Position numbers and translations under genes: made by a program
Notes under the pieces: generated by a model
Told to the model about the DNA's origin: nothing
Database searches by the model: none
Seen by the model: only the letters and a program-made list of their open reading frames with translations
Shown here: piece after piece, positions 56,370 through 64,000 of the stretch
Position numbering within the stretch: the first letter of the stretch is position 1
Layout of the letters: each line of letters starts with the position of its first letter
From: JAXMBX01 sp046349635
Lineage (GTDB): Bacteria; Planctomycetota; Planctomycetia; Planctomycetales; Planctomycetaceae
DNA length: 64,000 nucleotides
Assembly: GCA_046349635.1 (NCBI GenBank)
Contig: JAXMBX010000011.1
Coordinates: forward strand, 38,060-102,059
Reading direction: 5' to 3'

Positions 56370-57018
56370 GGCGGACCTCTTCGTGTGTCGATGCGAAATT
56401 GAATTCAGAAACTGAGAGAGAGGATTACAGAGGACTGACTCAGACCATGAGAGAACTGAGAAGTCCACGAACTTTTGACGTGGCGGCGGAAATGCCTCAC
56501 GGCAAACGTTCAATTCGCTGAAAATGTGCTGGGGAGTTGTTTGAGAGACTGAAAAGTCGCGGGGACAATAGCGGCAGAAGGGTTTTGCAGCAAGGTCAGT
56601 TTCGAACCTGTGAAACCCTTCAGTGGACCAGTTGTAACAGGGGGATGCCACTCCTAACGTGTTACGCAGTAAAGAGTTTTTGGGGGCACATCGATGCCGG
56701 GCGAAATCTGAAAACCGAGGTTGGTCGCTGCGCAATCAGCTTCAAAGGAGCAAATTCCCGGAGATTTATTTTCGAGACATTTCGCAAGCGTCCAACAACT
56801 CACGCCTAGGGAGCGAATCTGCGCTCAAAGCCTTCTGGGACCACGAAACAAAATGATTTCCCGCAGACGCATTATCTGGTGGCGAACCCCAAAACCTCCC
56901 GTTAGCATGTCGCTTATTCCGGTTTGCAATTCCTGCTTCAAGTCTGTCGAAGCCCAGCAGTCACGCTCAGGTTATCGATTCAATTACTGCGTACGTTCTC
57001 TACGGAATAGGGATCCCC
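56370..57018. other. Intergenic region upstream of the PhoPQ-related hydrolase
   Basis: A 649-bp divergent spacer. It contains a hairpin at 56577-56621: a perfect 9-bp stem GAAGGGTTT/AAACCCTTC with an inner AGGT/ACCT pairing. No convincing sigma70 pair or open frame was found, and no RNA gene was recognised. Confidence 0.4.
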
Positions 57019-59553
57019 ATGCATTCTTTCGGACGGAAGTTGATTGCCGCACGGTCTTCCTTTTCGGCTCAGTCCTCCTGGAACTGGATTTCCTTCCCCC
57101 GCAAGCGGTTGCTGCGGGGAGATGCCCACTTGCAGGTCGCTCTCTGTGGCGCTCTGGAACAACTGGAACTGCGCGAACTCCTAAGTGCGACCACCGTCGA
57201 TCCCGATCCCTCTCAGATCGCTCCCGACTCCATCGTATTGACCGCCCTCGATAACTACATCGCCAAGCCGGATGCGTCGTATACGTATAGTCTCAACAGC
57301 ACCCTGACCGGGACCGGGTATAAAGACTACATTATCGACATGACCTCTCAGACCTGGCGGACGGCGGCTGAGGTGGATCATCCAGTCTGGAAGCACTGGG
57401 TCCAGATCATCGTCCCGGACATTGTGACCTCCAATACCGCGATTCTGAATATCATCGGCGGGTCGATCACCTCCCCTCCTCCGACCACGCCCAACGCGAC
57501 GGCCTTGCAAACAGCCCTCACGACGGGGGCGATTGCAGTCCTGCTGCCGATGGTCCCCAATGAACCGCTGACGTTTGCCGGGGAAACCACGGGCCGCAGT
57601 GAAGATGAGATTATCGCCTACACTTATGACAAGTACCTGACGACTGGCGATCCCGAATGGCCCGCCTTGCTCCCGATGGTGAAAAGTGCCGTCCGGGCAA
57701 TGGATACCACCCAGACGTTTGTCGCCAGTCAAAGTGGAGGTGCGCTGCACGTGGACGATTTCGTCGTTTCCGGGGCCTCCAAACGAGGCTGGACGACCTG
57801 GCTGACCCCCGCCGTCGATCCCCGCGTCAAAGCGATCGTCCCCGTTGTGTTCGACGTCCTGAACATGGGGCTGCAAATGCCCCACCACAAGGATACCTAC
57901 TTCGGCGTCACGCAATACGTCACCGGCGGCTACTCCGATGCGATCGAAGACTACACCAACCTCAACATCTTCGACCGCCTCGACACGCCGGAAGGGCACG
58001 CGCTGCAGCAGATTATCGATCCCTACAATTATCTGGACCGCCAGGCCTACAACATTCCGAAGTACTCCGTGAACGGCGCCGACGATGAGTTCTTCGTCTC
58101 CGACTCCTCCCTGTACTACTTCCAGGATCTGCCGGGGACCAAATATCTCCGCTACGTCCCCAACGCCTCCCACAAGCTGAATCAGGACGCCACCGACAAG
58201 ATCATCAACTTCGAAAAGGTCCTGCTGGATGGCGGACACCTCCCGGAGTTCTCCTGGCAGGTGAAGGACTTCGGCACCACGATTGATCTCACCACGATTG
58301 ACGCCCCCGCGTCCGTCAAACTCTGGCAGGCGACGAACACCACCAACCGGGACTTCCGTCTGGGATTGGATACAAGCCCCACCTGGACCAGTACCGATCT
58401 GAGCGACCAGGGAGGTGGGCATTACTCCGCCCACGTCAATCCTCCCTCAACCGGTGCGACCGCCTTCATGATCGAGATGACCTACATCGTGAATGGCCTG
58501 CCGCTGGTCTTTACCACCTCCATCAGCACGATCCCTCGTTTCATCCCCACCATCGAAGTCTCCGCACCGGGGGGAACCTACAAGGGAGACTCTTATCCCG
58601 CCACCGCCGCGGCCAAAGGGGTGAACGGACAAACGGTGCAAGGGGACTTTACATACACCTACTACGTGGGAAACACCCCCACCGGCCAGGGGACCACCAC
58701 ACCACCGGTCAATGCCGGCACTTATACGGTCGTCGCTTCGTTCAAGAGCACAAACGTCACCTACCAGAATACCACCAGCGCCCCCAAGACCTTCACGATC
58801 GCCAGGGCGCAGAATGTCCCCGTCTGGGTCGGCAGTTTCCGCAGCCAGGCGTGGTATCTGGACGGAAACGGCAGTCAGGAGTGGGACTCGGGAGACCCCT
58901 CGTTCCGGTTCGGCAATGCGACCGACATCCCGCTCGTCGGCGACTGGAATGGCAACGGAAAGTCCGAGATCGGCGTCTTCCGGGCAGGAAACTGGTATCT
59001 CGATACCAGCGGGGACCACAAATGGGGGACAGGAGATACCTCCTTCCGGTTTGGAGTGGCGGGCGATATTCCCATCCTCGGGGACTGGAACGGCGACGGC
59101 AAAACCGATGTCGGCGTGTTCCGCAACGGCGTGTTTTATCTCGACGCCAACGGCAACCGGAAGTGGGATGCCGGGGATGTCTCGTTCAAGTTCGGCAATC
59201 CGACCGATAAGCCGATCACGGGAGACTGGAACGGCGACGGCAAAACTGATGTCGGAACATTCCGCAGCGGCGTGTTCTATCTCGATGCCAACGGCAACCG
59301 CAAATGGGGGACGGGGGACACCTCCTTCAAGTTCGGCAACTCGACCGACAGGCCCGTCACGGGGGACTGGAACGCAGACGGCAAAACCGACGTCGGCGTA
59401 GTCCGCGGCTGTCGCTGGTACCTCGATGTGAACGGCAACCACAAGTGGGACACCACGCCGGGAACCGATGCCTTCTTCAAGTTTGGAAACACCACGGACA
59501 TTCCGATCGTCGGCCAGTGGACCGTCCCCCCTGTCCCGGCGAGCCATCAGTGA
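57019..59553 (+). CDS. Secreted PhoPQ-activated pathogenicity-related hydrolase with MBG-like and FG-GAP-like repeats
   Basis: An 844-aa exported protein. The N-terminus has a basic stretch and EQLELRELLSA (about residues 46-57), similar to the planctomycete LEPR-XLL motif. Residues about 75-480 match the PhoPQ_related family: WKHWVQIIVPD, SGASKRGWTTWLTPAVDPR with the GxSxxG nucleophile-like elbow, and NGADDEFFVSDSS with a candidate acid. A MBG-like domain follows (about 515-600). The C-terminus is five repeats of about 47 aa with WYLD..G...W..GD..FRFG and DWNGDGKTDVG, FG-GAP/VCBS-like with a calcium-binding-type loop. ATG 57019 has GGGATCC nearby but no clear Shine-Dalgarno. Confidence 0.88.
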   Translation: MHSFGRKLIAARSSFSAQSSWNWISFPRKRLLRGDAHLQVALCGALEQLELRELLSATTVDPDPSQIAPDSIVLTALDNYIAKPDASYTYSLNSTLTGTGYKDYIIDMTSQTWRTAAEVDHPVWKHWVQIIVPDIVTSNTAILNIIGGSITSPPPTTPNATALQTALTTGAIAVLLPMVPNEPLTFAGETTGRSEDEIIAYTYDKYLTTGDPEWPALLPMVKSAVRAMDTTQTFVASQSGGALHVDDFVVSGASKRGWTTWLTPAVDPRVKAIVPVVFDVLNMGLQMPHHKDTYFGVTQYVTGGYSDAIEDYTNLNIFDRLDTPEGHALQQIIDPYNYLDRQAYNIPKYSVNGADDEFFVSDSSLYYFQDLPGTKYLRYVPNASHKLNQDATDKIINFEKVLLDGGHLPEFSWQVKDFGTTIDLTTIDAPASVKLWQATNTTNRDFRLGLDTSPTWTSTDLSDQGGGHYSAHVNPPSTGATAFMIEMTYIVNGLPLVFTTSISTIPRFIPTIEVSAPGGTYKGDSYPATAAAKGVNGQTVQGDFTYTYYVGNTPTGQGTTTPPVNAGTYTVVASFKSTNVTYQNTTSAPKTFTIARAQNVPVWVGSFRSQAWYLDGNGSQEWDSGDPSFRFGNATDIPLVGDWNGNGKSEIGVFRAGNWYLDTSGDHKWGTGDTSFRFGVAGDIPILGDWNGDGKTDVGVFRNGVFYLDANGNRKWDAGDVSFKFGNPTDKPITGDWNGDGKTDVGTFRSGVFYLDANGNRKWGTGDTSFKFGNSTDRPVTGDWNADGKTDVGVVRGCRWYLDVNGNHKWDTTPGTDAFFKFGNTTDIPIVGQWTVPPVPASHQ
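58851..59520 (+). repeat. Tandem FG-GAP-like repeats, 141-bp period
   Basis: Five units, with unit starts at about 58851, 58992, 59133, 59274 and 59415, encode YLD..G...W..GD..F.FG...D.P..GDWNGDGKTDVG. The third and fourth are nearly identical over long stretches, suggesting recent duplication or gene conversion. Each loop DWNGDGKTD has calcium-type spacing. Confidence 0.88.
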
Positions 59554-60074
59554 CGACCGCTGCAGATCAAAGTGCCGCGGCGTTGAACAGAACTCATCGC
59601 AGGATTCTGCACTTCGAACAGTTCCGCGTTGAGGTCTCCGTTCGCAACTGGCGGCAACACCAAATCCGCCGGCAACCGGAGGCAAGTACAGCGGAAACTC
59701 CTTCTGGGAAGGCGAAGGACCACCGGCCGCAAATACAAGAATCACGCGTCAGGAAAATCGGACGACCTCGATCTGGCGCACCCTAGACCGTCTCTTCAGC
59801 GGGGGCGTTTCGCTGCTGAACTGACGCAGCTCTTCCGGTCTGAATCGCTGTTATTTCTCAACGCGACACGAATCCGGTCTTTCTTTGCCTGGCTATGAAG
59901 ACCCGCGCTTGGGGCACTGAGTCCTCGCGACTCCGCAGTAACTTTGTGCGACTGCAAAAGAACAGAGTTCACACAAGGTCTCCGGTCTCTTCTTCCTGCT
60001 AAAAAACCGAATGCTCGTTCACGATACAAGGCAGAAAACAAAAAGACCCAGGCAAATCTAAGTGGCTTGTAAAG
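59554..60074. other. Intergenic region between hydrolase gene and ssrA 3' end
   Basis: A 520-bp spacer. I found no open frame with protein-like composition, no convincing terminator after the hydrolase gene, and no clear stem plus T run after ssrA. Confidence 0.5.
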
Positions 60075-60433
<359 letters not shown>

Positions 60434-60530
60434 GGATGAACTTCTGACAACCAACATCCGAGCTTATAAAACTCAGACCTGTGAACAATCGGTTTCGTAC
60501 GAAACAGTCTCTGTAAAAACTGCTTCTACG

Positions 60531-60586
60531 AAAAATCTGCCCGGCAGCGGACGGGGTGAATTGCTTCACTCCGTTGTTGCCGGGCA
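60531..60586 (-). terminator. Rho-independent terminator of the cyclophilin gene, just upstream of ssrA
   Basis: On the minus strand TGCCCGGCA pairs with TGCCGGGCA and continues inward through an imperfect stem to GTGAA/TTCAC closed by the GNRA tetraloop GCAA. A T run (GATTTTT) follows. A smaller hairpin GGTGAGT/ACTCACC lies just before it at 60600-60617. Confidence 0.85.
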
Positions 60587-60711
60587 TGCCGCACAGTGGG
60601 GTGAGTTTGCACTCACCTTACTTCCATTGTATCGACGCTCAAGTGTCGGTCAATTCCCTCAAAACGGGGGGAACCGGTCATTTCACTGGGAAACCTGACT
60701 GAAATGCGCCC

Positions 60712-60781
60712 ACAAAATGCGGTTGGGGAAGACGTTGGATCTCCTCCGTCGTCGAAACCATACTTCGTCCAGAGCATTTTG
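60712..60781 (+). repeat. Dispersed repeat, copy B
   Basis: It aligns to 51164-51233 over 70 bp without gaps. This copy lies directly after the cyclophilin stop, within the 3' untranslated part, whereas copy A lies before a gene start. Confidence 0.6.
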
Positions 60782-60793
60782 CGAAAACAGAGA

Positions 60794-62032
60794 CTACTTC
60801 CCCCCCGACCGGGCATCCGGCGCGGTCACTGGGACGTAGTCGTGGTCCCGCTTGGACAGCACCTTGGCGGAGATGATCTTGTCCATCTTGTCCTGCGGGA
60901 CTGGTTCTCCCACCGCGAAGGATGAGGCCACGTCCATTCCCTTCACCACGCGACCGAAGCAGGTATGGACCAGGTTCAGGTGTGCCGTGGGGACATACGT
61001 GAGGAAGAACTGCGACCCGCCGGTGTCCCGGCCGGCGTGCGCCATGCTCAGGCTCCCGCGGTAATGCCAGCGGGCGTCCTTGCGAACACACTCGCACTTG
61101 ATGGTATACCCGGGGCCGCCACCGCCGTCGTTCTTCGGGTTGTCGTCGAGAGTGTTGGGATCACCTCCCTGGGCCATGAAGGTCGGAATGACGCGGTGGA
61201 ACCCGACGCCGTCATACTTCCCTTTTTCCACCAGGCTGATGAAGTTCGCGACGGTGTTTGGGGCCTGGTTCTCGAACAGTTCGATCTCAATATCCCCCTT
61301 CGTCGTCTTCAGCAGGACGTGCGGATTCTGTTTCTCCTTGGGAGCTTCCGCTTCCTGCTTGCGCAACCCCTGCTCTTTCTGCCACTGGGGAAGATATTCC
61401 TGGGCCTGCGTCAGGAACGGAACGCCGATCCGCTCGAACAGTTCGCGACCATCGGCGGTCGTGTCCTTCTCCGCCTTCTTCAGGACTTCAATTGCCTTTT
61501 CAAACTGATTCGTGTTGAACAGCGCGGCGCCGGTCAGGTTGGTGATCAAGGGGGTCGTCCGGCCGGCCGCGATCAGCTTCTGGCCGAAGGATGCCACCTC
61601 CTCGTAGCGATGCCGGCCGTGAAAGTTCATCTGCAGGTATTCTTCAATGATCGCCTTGGATTTTTCATCCTCCGGGTCCTTGATGAACTGCGGATATTTG
61701 GCCTTCGCCAGAGTGGGGAGCATTTGCTCCATCCGGGTCATCGAGCCCTTCTGGAACTCGGTGACCAATTTCGCGTATTCCTCCTGGATTTCGGTCTTCC
61801 GCTTGGCAGTCGCCTTGTCGAATTCCGCCTCCAGGAGCTGGATCTTCTTGGAGATCTTGTTCCGCCGGTCAATCAGTTGATCCCATTCTTTTTCCAAAGC
61901 GGCGACAGTCTCCGTGCTGGAGCCTTTCGTCGGGGCTTTTTCTTCATCATCGGCGTGCGCGATCGGGCCGGCGCAAACCATCCCCAGGCCCATCACTGCC
62001 ACACACACCCGCACGAACTTCCGCATCTGCAT
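60794..62032 (-). CDS. Cyclophilin-type peptidyl-prolyl isomerase with N-terminal helical region
   Basis: Exported protein of 412 aa. Signal peptide at residues 1-27 (VAVMGLGMVCAGPIAHA). A long helical, charged region (about 35-100) precedes TPR-like helices and the cyclophilin domain at about residues 232-400. Cyclophilin motifs are visible: FHRVIPTFMAQGGD, GSLSMAHAGRDTGGSQFFLT and HTCFGRVVKGMDV. Catalytic Arg and Gln/Phe of the family are present. ATG 62032 is the only good start. A possible promoter with TACAAT is about 65 bp upstream, and a terminator follows. Confidence 0.93.
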   Translation of the reverse strand: MQMRKFVRVCVAVMGLGMVCAGPIAHADDEEKAPTKGSSTETVAALEKEWDQLIDRRNKISKKIQLLEAEFDKATAKRKTEIQEEYAKLVTEFQKGSMTRMEQMLPTLAKAKYPQFIKDPEDEKSKAIIEEYLQMNFHGRHRYEEVASFGQKLIAAGRTTPLITNLTGAALFNTNQFEKAIEVLKKAEKDTTADGRELFERIGVPFLTQAQEYLPQWQKEQGLRKQEAEAPKEKQNPHVLLKTTKGDIEIELFENQAPNTVANFISLVEKGKYDGVGFHRVIPTFMAQGGDPNTLDDNPKNDGGGGPGYTIKCECVRKDARWHYRGSLSMAHAGRDTGGSQFFLTYVPTAHLNLVHTCFGRVVKGMDVASSFAVGEPVPQDKMDKIISAKVLSKRDHDYVPVTAPDARSGGK

Positions 62033-62095
62033 AGTTGACTCCTCGCCACGATTTCATCCGCTGCCGACTTCATCCGCTGACATCGCGAACCAAAA

Positions 62096-62124
62096 ATTGT
62101 ATCCGCCGAGGTTGAGAAACAAAA
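62096..62124 (-). promoter_or_regulatory. Weak promoter candidate for the cyclophilin gene
   Basis: The minus strand has TACAAT (plus 62096-62101) 64 bp upstream of the start. The -35 at 17 bp is TTTTGT, a poor match, so the call is tentative. Confidence 0.3.
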
Positions 62125-62217
62125 GGGGCCGCACGGCCCGCGAATCCCTTGCACTCGCCCGAATTCGGTACAGGAATAGTACGTCAAAGTGGGTAAGGTT
62201 CGTTGGGCGGGCGGCTG

Positions 62218-63144
62218 TCAGGGGGCTGCCGATTTCACGTTAAATTCAGCCCACACCAGCGGATGATCGGATGCCCCCTCATCAATCAGCCCGGCGGAGA
62301 CGGAGGAGATCCCCCGCGACAGGATCCAGTCAATTCGATTCGGCAGATCCTCTTTGGCCTGGGAGGAGATGCAATCCTGCACCGCTCCGGAATCGATCGC
62401 CTGTCGCAGGATGGGGTCATGCCGGGGAGTATTCAGGTCTCCCATCAGAATGGCAGGCTGTTCCAGCGACCTAAAGAAATCGAGGACACCGCGCAACTGC
62501 ATCTCCCGGTCTTTGTCCCGATCGAGATGCGTCACCACCACGTGCAGTTTTCCTTGAGGGAGCGGAATCCGAAACAGAATCAGATTCCGGTACCCCGCCG
62601 CTTTCTTGTTTTCCAGCGGAATTCGTTGCCAGTAGTCGACCGGCAGATGGCTGACCGCCGCCGAGCCGAAATGTTCTCCTCGCCAGCACCATTCCGTCGG
62701 AGCAAACAGCCAGTTGGATTGCAGCTCGCGCCCGAGCAGTTCCGCCTGTCCCGGAGTGTTGCCGGTGCCGGGGTCATGCACTTCGTTCAGGCCCGCGAAA
62801 TGAATCCCCTGCAGATTATGTGCGATCCGCCCGAGATCCTTCCGTCCATCCCGTCCCCGTCCGCCGTGAATGTTGTAATTGGCGAGCCGAATCCGCGCTG
62901 GAAACGGTTGCGCAACGGGGAAACTTCCCTCCAGCTTTGTTCCGAATTCAGGCCCCGCGGGGAGCTCCGCCAGAAAGCCCCAGACCATGGCACAAACTGC
63001 CGCCGCGAGAACCCCCGCAATGATGATCGATTGAATGATCGACAGACGTCTCCGACGCGGACGGGGGATATCGACGCGCAAGCGCGTTCCTCCAGTCCGT
63101 TGCGACTGGAGAAGACGATCCTTGTCCGTCAGCCTGTCTGCCAT
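62218..63144 (-). CDS. Endonuclease/exonuclease/phosphatase family protein
   Basis: A 308-aa protein with a basic N-terminus and a membrane helix (residues about 33-55: SIIIAGVLAAAVCAMVWGF), then the EEP fold: RLANYNIHGG (Asn), GLNEVHDPG (metal-binding Glu), MGDLNTPRHDP (Asp-x-Asn) and ASDHPLVWAEF (Asp-His), with the usual spacing. So the active site faces the periplasm and the substrate may be a nucleotide, a phosphoester or a lipid. The start is ATG 63144 (complement). It is 186 bp from the cyclophilin start and on the same strand. Confidence 0.9.
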   Translation of the reverse strand: MADRLTDKDRLLQSQRTGGTRLRVDIPRPRRRRLSIIQSIIIAGVLAAAVCAMVWGFLAELPAGPEFGTKLEGSFPVAQPFPARIRLANYNIHGGRGRDGRKDLGRIAHNLQGIHFAGLNEVHDPGTGNTPGQAELLGRELQSNWLFAPTEWCWRGEHFGSAAVSHLPVDYWQRIPLENKKAAGYRNLILFRIPLPQGKLHVVVTHLDRDKDREMQLRGVLDFFRSLEQPAILMGDLNTPRHDPILRQAIDSGAVQDCISSQAKEDLPNRIDWILSRGISSVSAGLIDEGASDHPLVWAEFNVKSAAP

Positions 63145-63282
63145 GACACCACGCCGTTAATAAAGAATAACCGCGAAGGACTCTCCTTCGTTCCGCTGTC
63201 ATACCGCGATTGGTGCCGCAAGGAAAGATCAGAACGGAGGACGGGGCGAGAGGCGGGGTTTCGGCGATTTTGCGGCGCTGCG

Positions 63283-63543
63283 TCAACCACCCATATCGGA
63301 GGAGACGATCAGCACGACATCGGATGCGTCGAGCGGTGTTGCCGGATCGGAGACAAATTGCCGTCCGTTAAGATTCGACAAATAACCCGCCTGCAGCTTT
63401 CCCCGGTCTAAAACCGGCCCTTCGAGGGTCGGAAGCTGCTTTCCCACAGCCAGGAGGACCGCTCCCAAAGTCACTTCCGTGGCGATATCGACAGCTTCGA
63501 CCCCGCTCAGATGTCTGGGAATTCCATACAGTTCGACGCGCAT
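63283..63543 (-). CDS. MoaD/ThiS-like sulfur-carrier protein
   Basis: An 86-aa protein with a beta-grasp pattern (RVELYGIPRHLSG, then TLGAVLLAVGKQLP and DASDVVLIVSSDMGG). The C-terminus ends in Gly-Gly, as needed for adenylation and thiocarboxylation. It lies 22 bp downstream of the LmbE-like gene on the same strand and is probably cotranscribed. No MoaE, ThiG or activating enzyme gene is in the window, so the acceptor is unknown. Confidence 0.75.
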   Translation of the reverse strand: MRVELYGIPRHLSGVEAVDIATEVTLGAVLLAVGKQLPTLEGPVLDRGKLQAGYLSNLNGRQFVSDPATPLDASDVVLIVSSDMGG

Positions 63544-63565
63544 CGCGAGACTTCCCCAAACCAGA

Positions 63566-64000
63566 TCAGGAATTTCCGAGCAGGGATTTCAGCGACGAAA
63601 GGCCGATCTCCTCCCGGCTGGAAAACGGTTCGCCGAATTTCTTCCCGATCGACCAGCCCCAGTAGCGGGCCCGGTCCCGAATATCATCCAGCGCGGTGGG
63701 CGGCTCCTTTGATCGCCCCGTGATGAACTGGCTTTCATAGCATCGGACCGCCTGCATCTTGGCGTCAATCACCCCACTGATATCCAGCACGAACGCAGGC
63801 CGGGGATGAATCCGCAGATGGATGCTGAAGTAATACAAAATCTGCGGCGGCCAATAAGGCTCCCCCTGCATGTCGGTCTTCGACAGCTTCGACCAGAAGC
63901 GGGCCGCCTCCGCCAGTTCGGTCGCCTGCACGTGATCCGGGTGCGCATCTTCCCAATATGGGACCACCAGAATCCGGGGGCGCGTCAGGCGAAAAACTTC
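63566..64000 (-). CDS. LmbE/PIG-L family deacetylase, BshB1-like, 5' truncated by window edge
   Basis: The C-terminal part of a Zn-dependent N-acetylglucosaminyl deacetylase, the family of bacillithiol BshB and MshB. The frame is open to base 64000 (the GTG at 63967 is internal), so the N-terminal zinc motif PHPDD lies outside. Visible are PYWEDAHPDH with the family's second His motif, LLYYFSIHLRIHPRPAFVLDIS, and KMQAVRCYESQF, close in pattern to BshB1 proteins. It precedes the MoaD/ThiS-like gene by 22 bp. Confidence 0.87.
   Translation of the reverse strand, partial: EVFRLTRPRILVVPYWEDAHPDHVQATELAEAARFWSKLSKTDMQGEPYWPPQILYYFSIHLRIHPRPAFVLDISGVIDAKMQAVRCYESQFITGRSKEPPTALDDIRDRARYWGWSIGKKFGEPFSSREEIGLSSLKSLLGNS

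Noticed and set aside
58851..59520. Possible CRISPR-like array
   Set aside because: The repeats are in-frame 47-aa units with no spacers of variable sequence; they are protein repeats.
57181..59745. Two long minus-strand frames opposite the PhoPQ-related gene
   Set aside because: They mirror the repeat-containing coding strand, and the repeats give long antisense frames by codon symmetry.

Overview
The window looks like a chromosomal segment of a planctomycete, probably order Planctomycetales. This is inferred from gene content: giant secreted hypothetical proteins, a membrane-spanning Ser/Thr kinase with a beta-helix tail, TPR glycosyltransferases, a PhoPQ-related secreted hydrolase with an LEPR-XLL-like motif and FG-GAP repeats, sugar-isomerase TIM barrels, and short PheT. 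No tRNA, rRNA, CRISPR array, prophage or insertion sequence was found. The one RNA gene is a one-piece tmRNA (ssrA) at 60075-60433.

Layout. 1-738 is the end of uppP. 749-10932 (minus) holds two translationally coupled giant envelope proteins of one family, the larger apparently a fusion of two copies. 11183-15094 (minus) is an operon of gamma-glutamyltransferase, M20 amidohydrolase and inositol-monophosphatase-like protein. 15383-17272 has a small SHOCT-like membrane protein and clpX with a clear terminator. 17568-20288 is an MBOAT/SGNH polysaccharide O-acetylation pair. 20980-24365 has a secreted glycoside hydrolase and a class IV aminotransferase. 24490-31197 has a pilin-like protein, an FHA-GAF histidine kinase and a Ser/Thr kinase. 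31522-34082 (minus) is an S41 protease plus beta-propeller operon. 34419-38207 has an Ldh_2 dehydrogenase operon and two TIM-barrel isomerases. 38537-44737 has a TPR/GT9 protein, a PQQ-type propeller protein, pheT and a Xer recombinase. 44780-50954 (minus) has a small protein, a lipoprotein, an SbcC/YhaN-like membrane ATPase and its degenerate phosphoesterase partner. 51251-56369 includes an exopolysaccharide group (UDP-sugar epimerase, Wza-like export protein, TPR lipoprotein). 57019-59553 is the PhoPQ-related hydrolase. 60075-64000 has ssrA, a cyclophilin, an EEP-family hydrolase, a MoaD/ThiS-like protein and a partial LmbE/BshB-type deacetylase.

Several conserved genes are interrupted by frameshifts (M20, GGT, MBOAT, glycoside hydrolase, one TIM barrel, the lipoprotein, the YhaN-like ATPase), and a propeller gene has one in-frame stop. 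Several indels whose site I could locate fall in G/C runs, which points to sequencing or assembly error rather than real decay, but the sequence alone cannot decide this. These are listed as pseudogene-type features over their full reconstructed span.

The strongest candidates for something undescribed are: a phosphoesterase that has lost nearly all its metal ligands paired with an intact membrane-anchored SMC-like ATPase; the giant fused envelope protein carrying what looks like a fossil internal signal peptide; and a perfect 17-bp palindrome inside a propeller gene.
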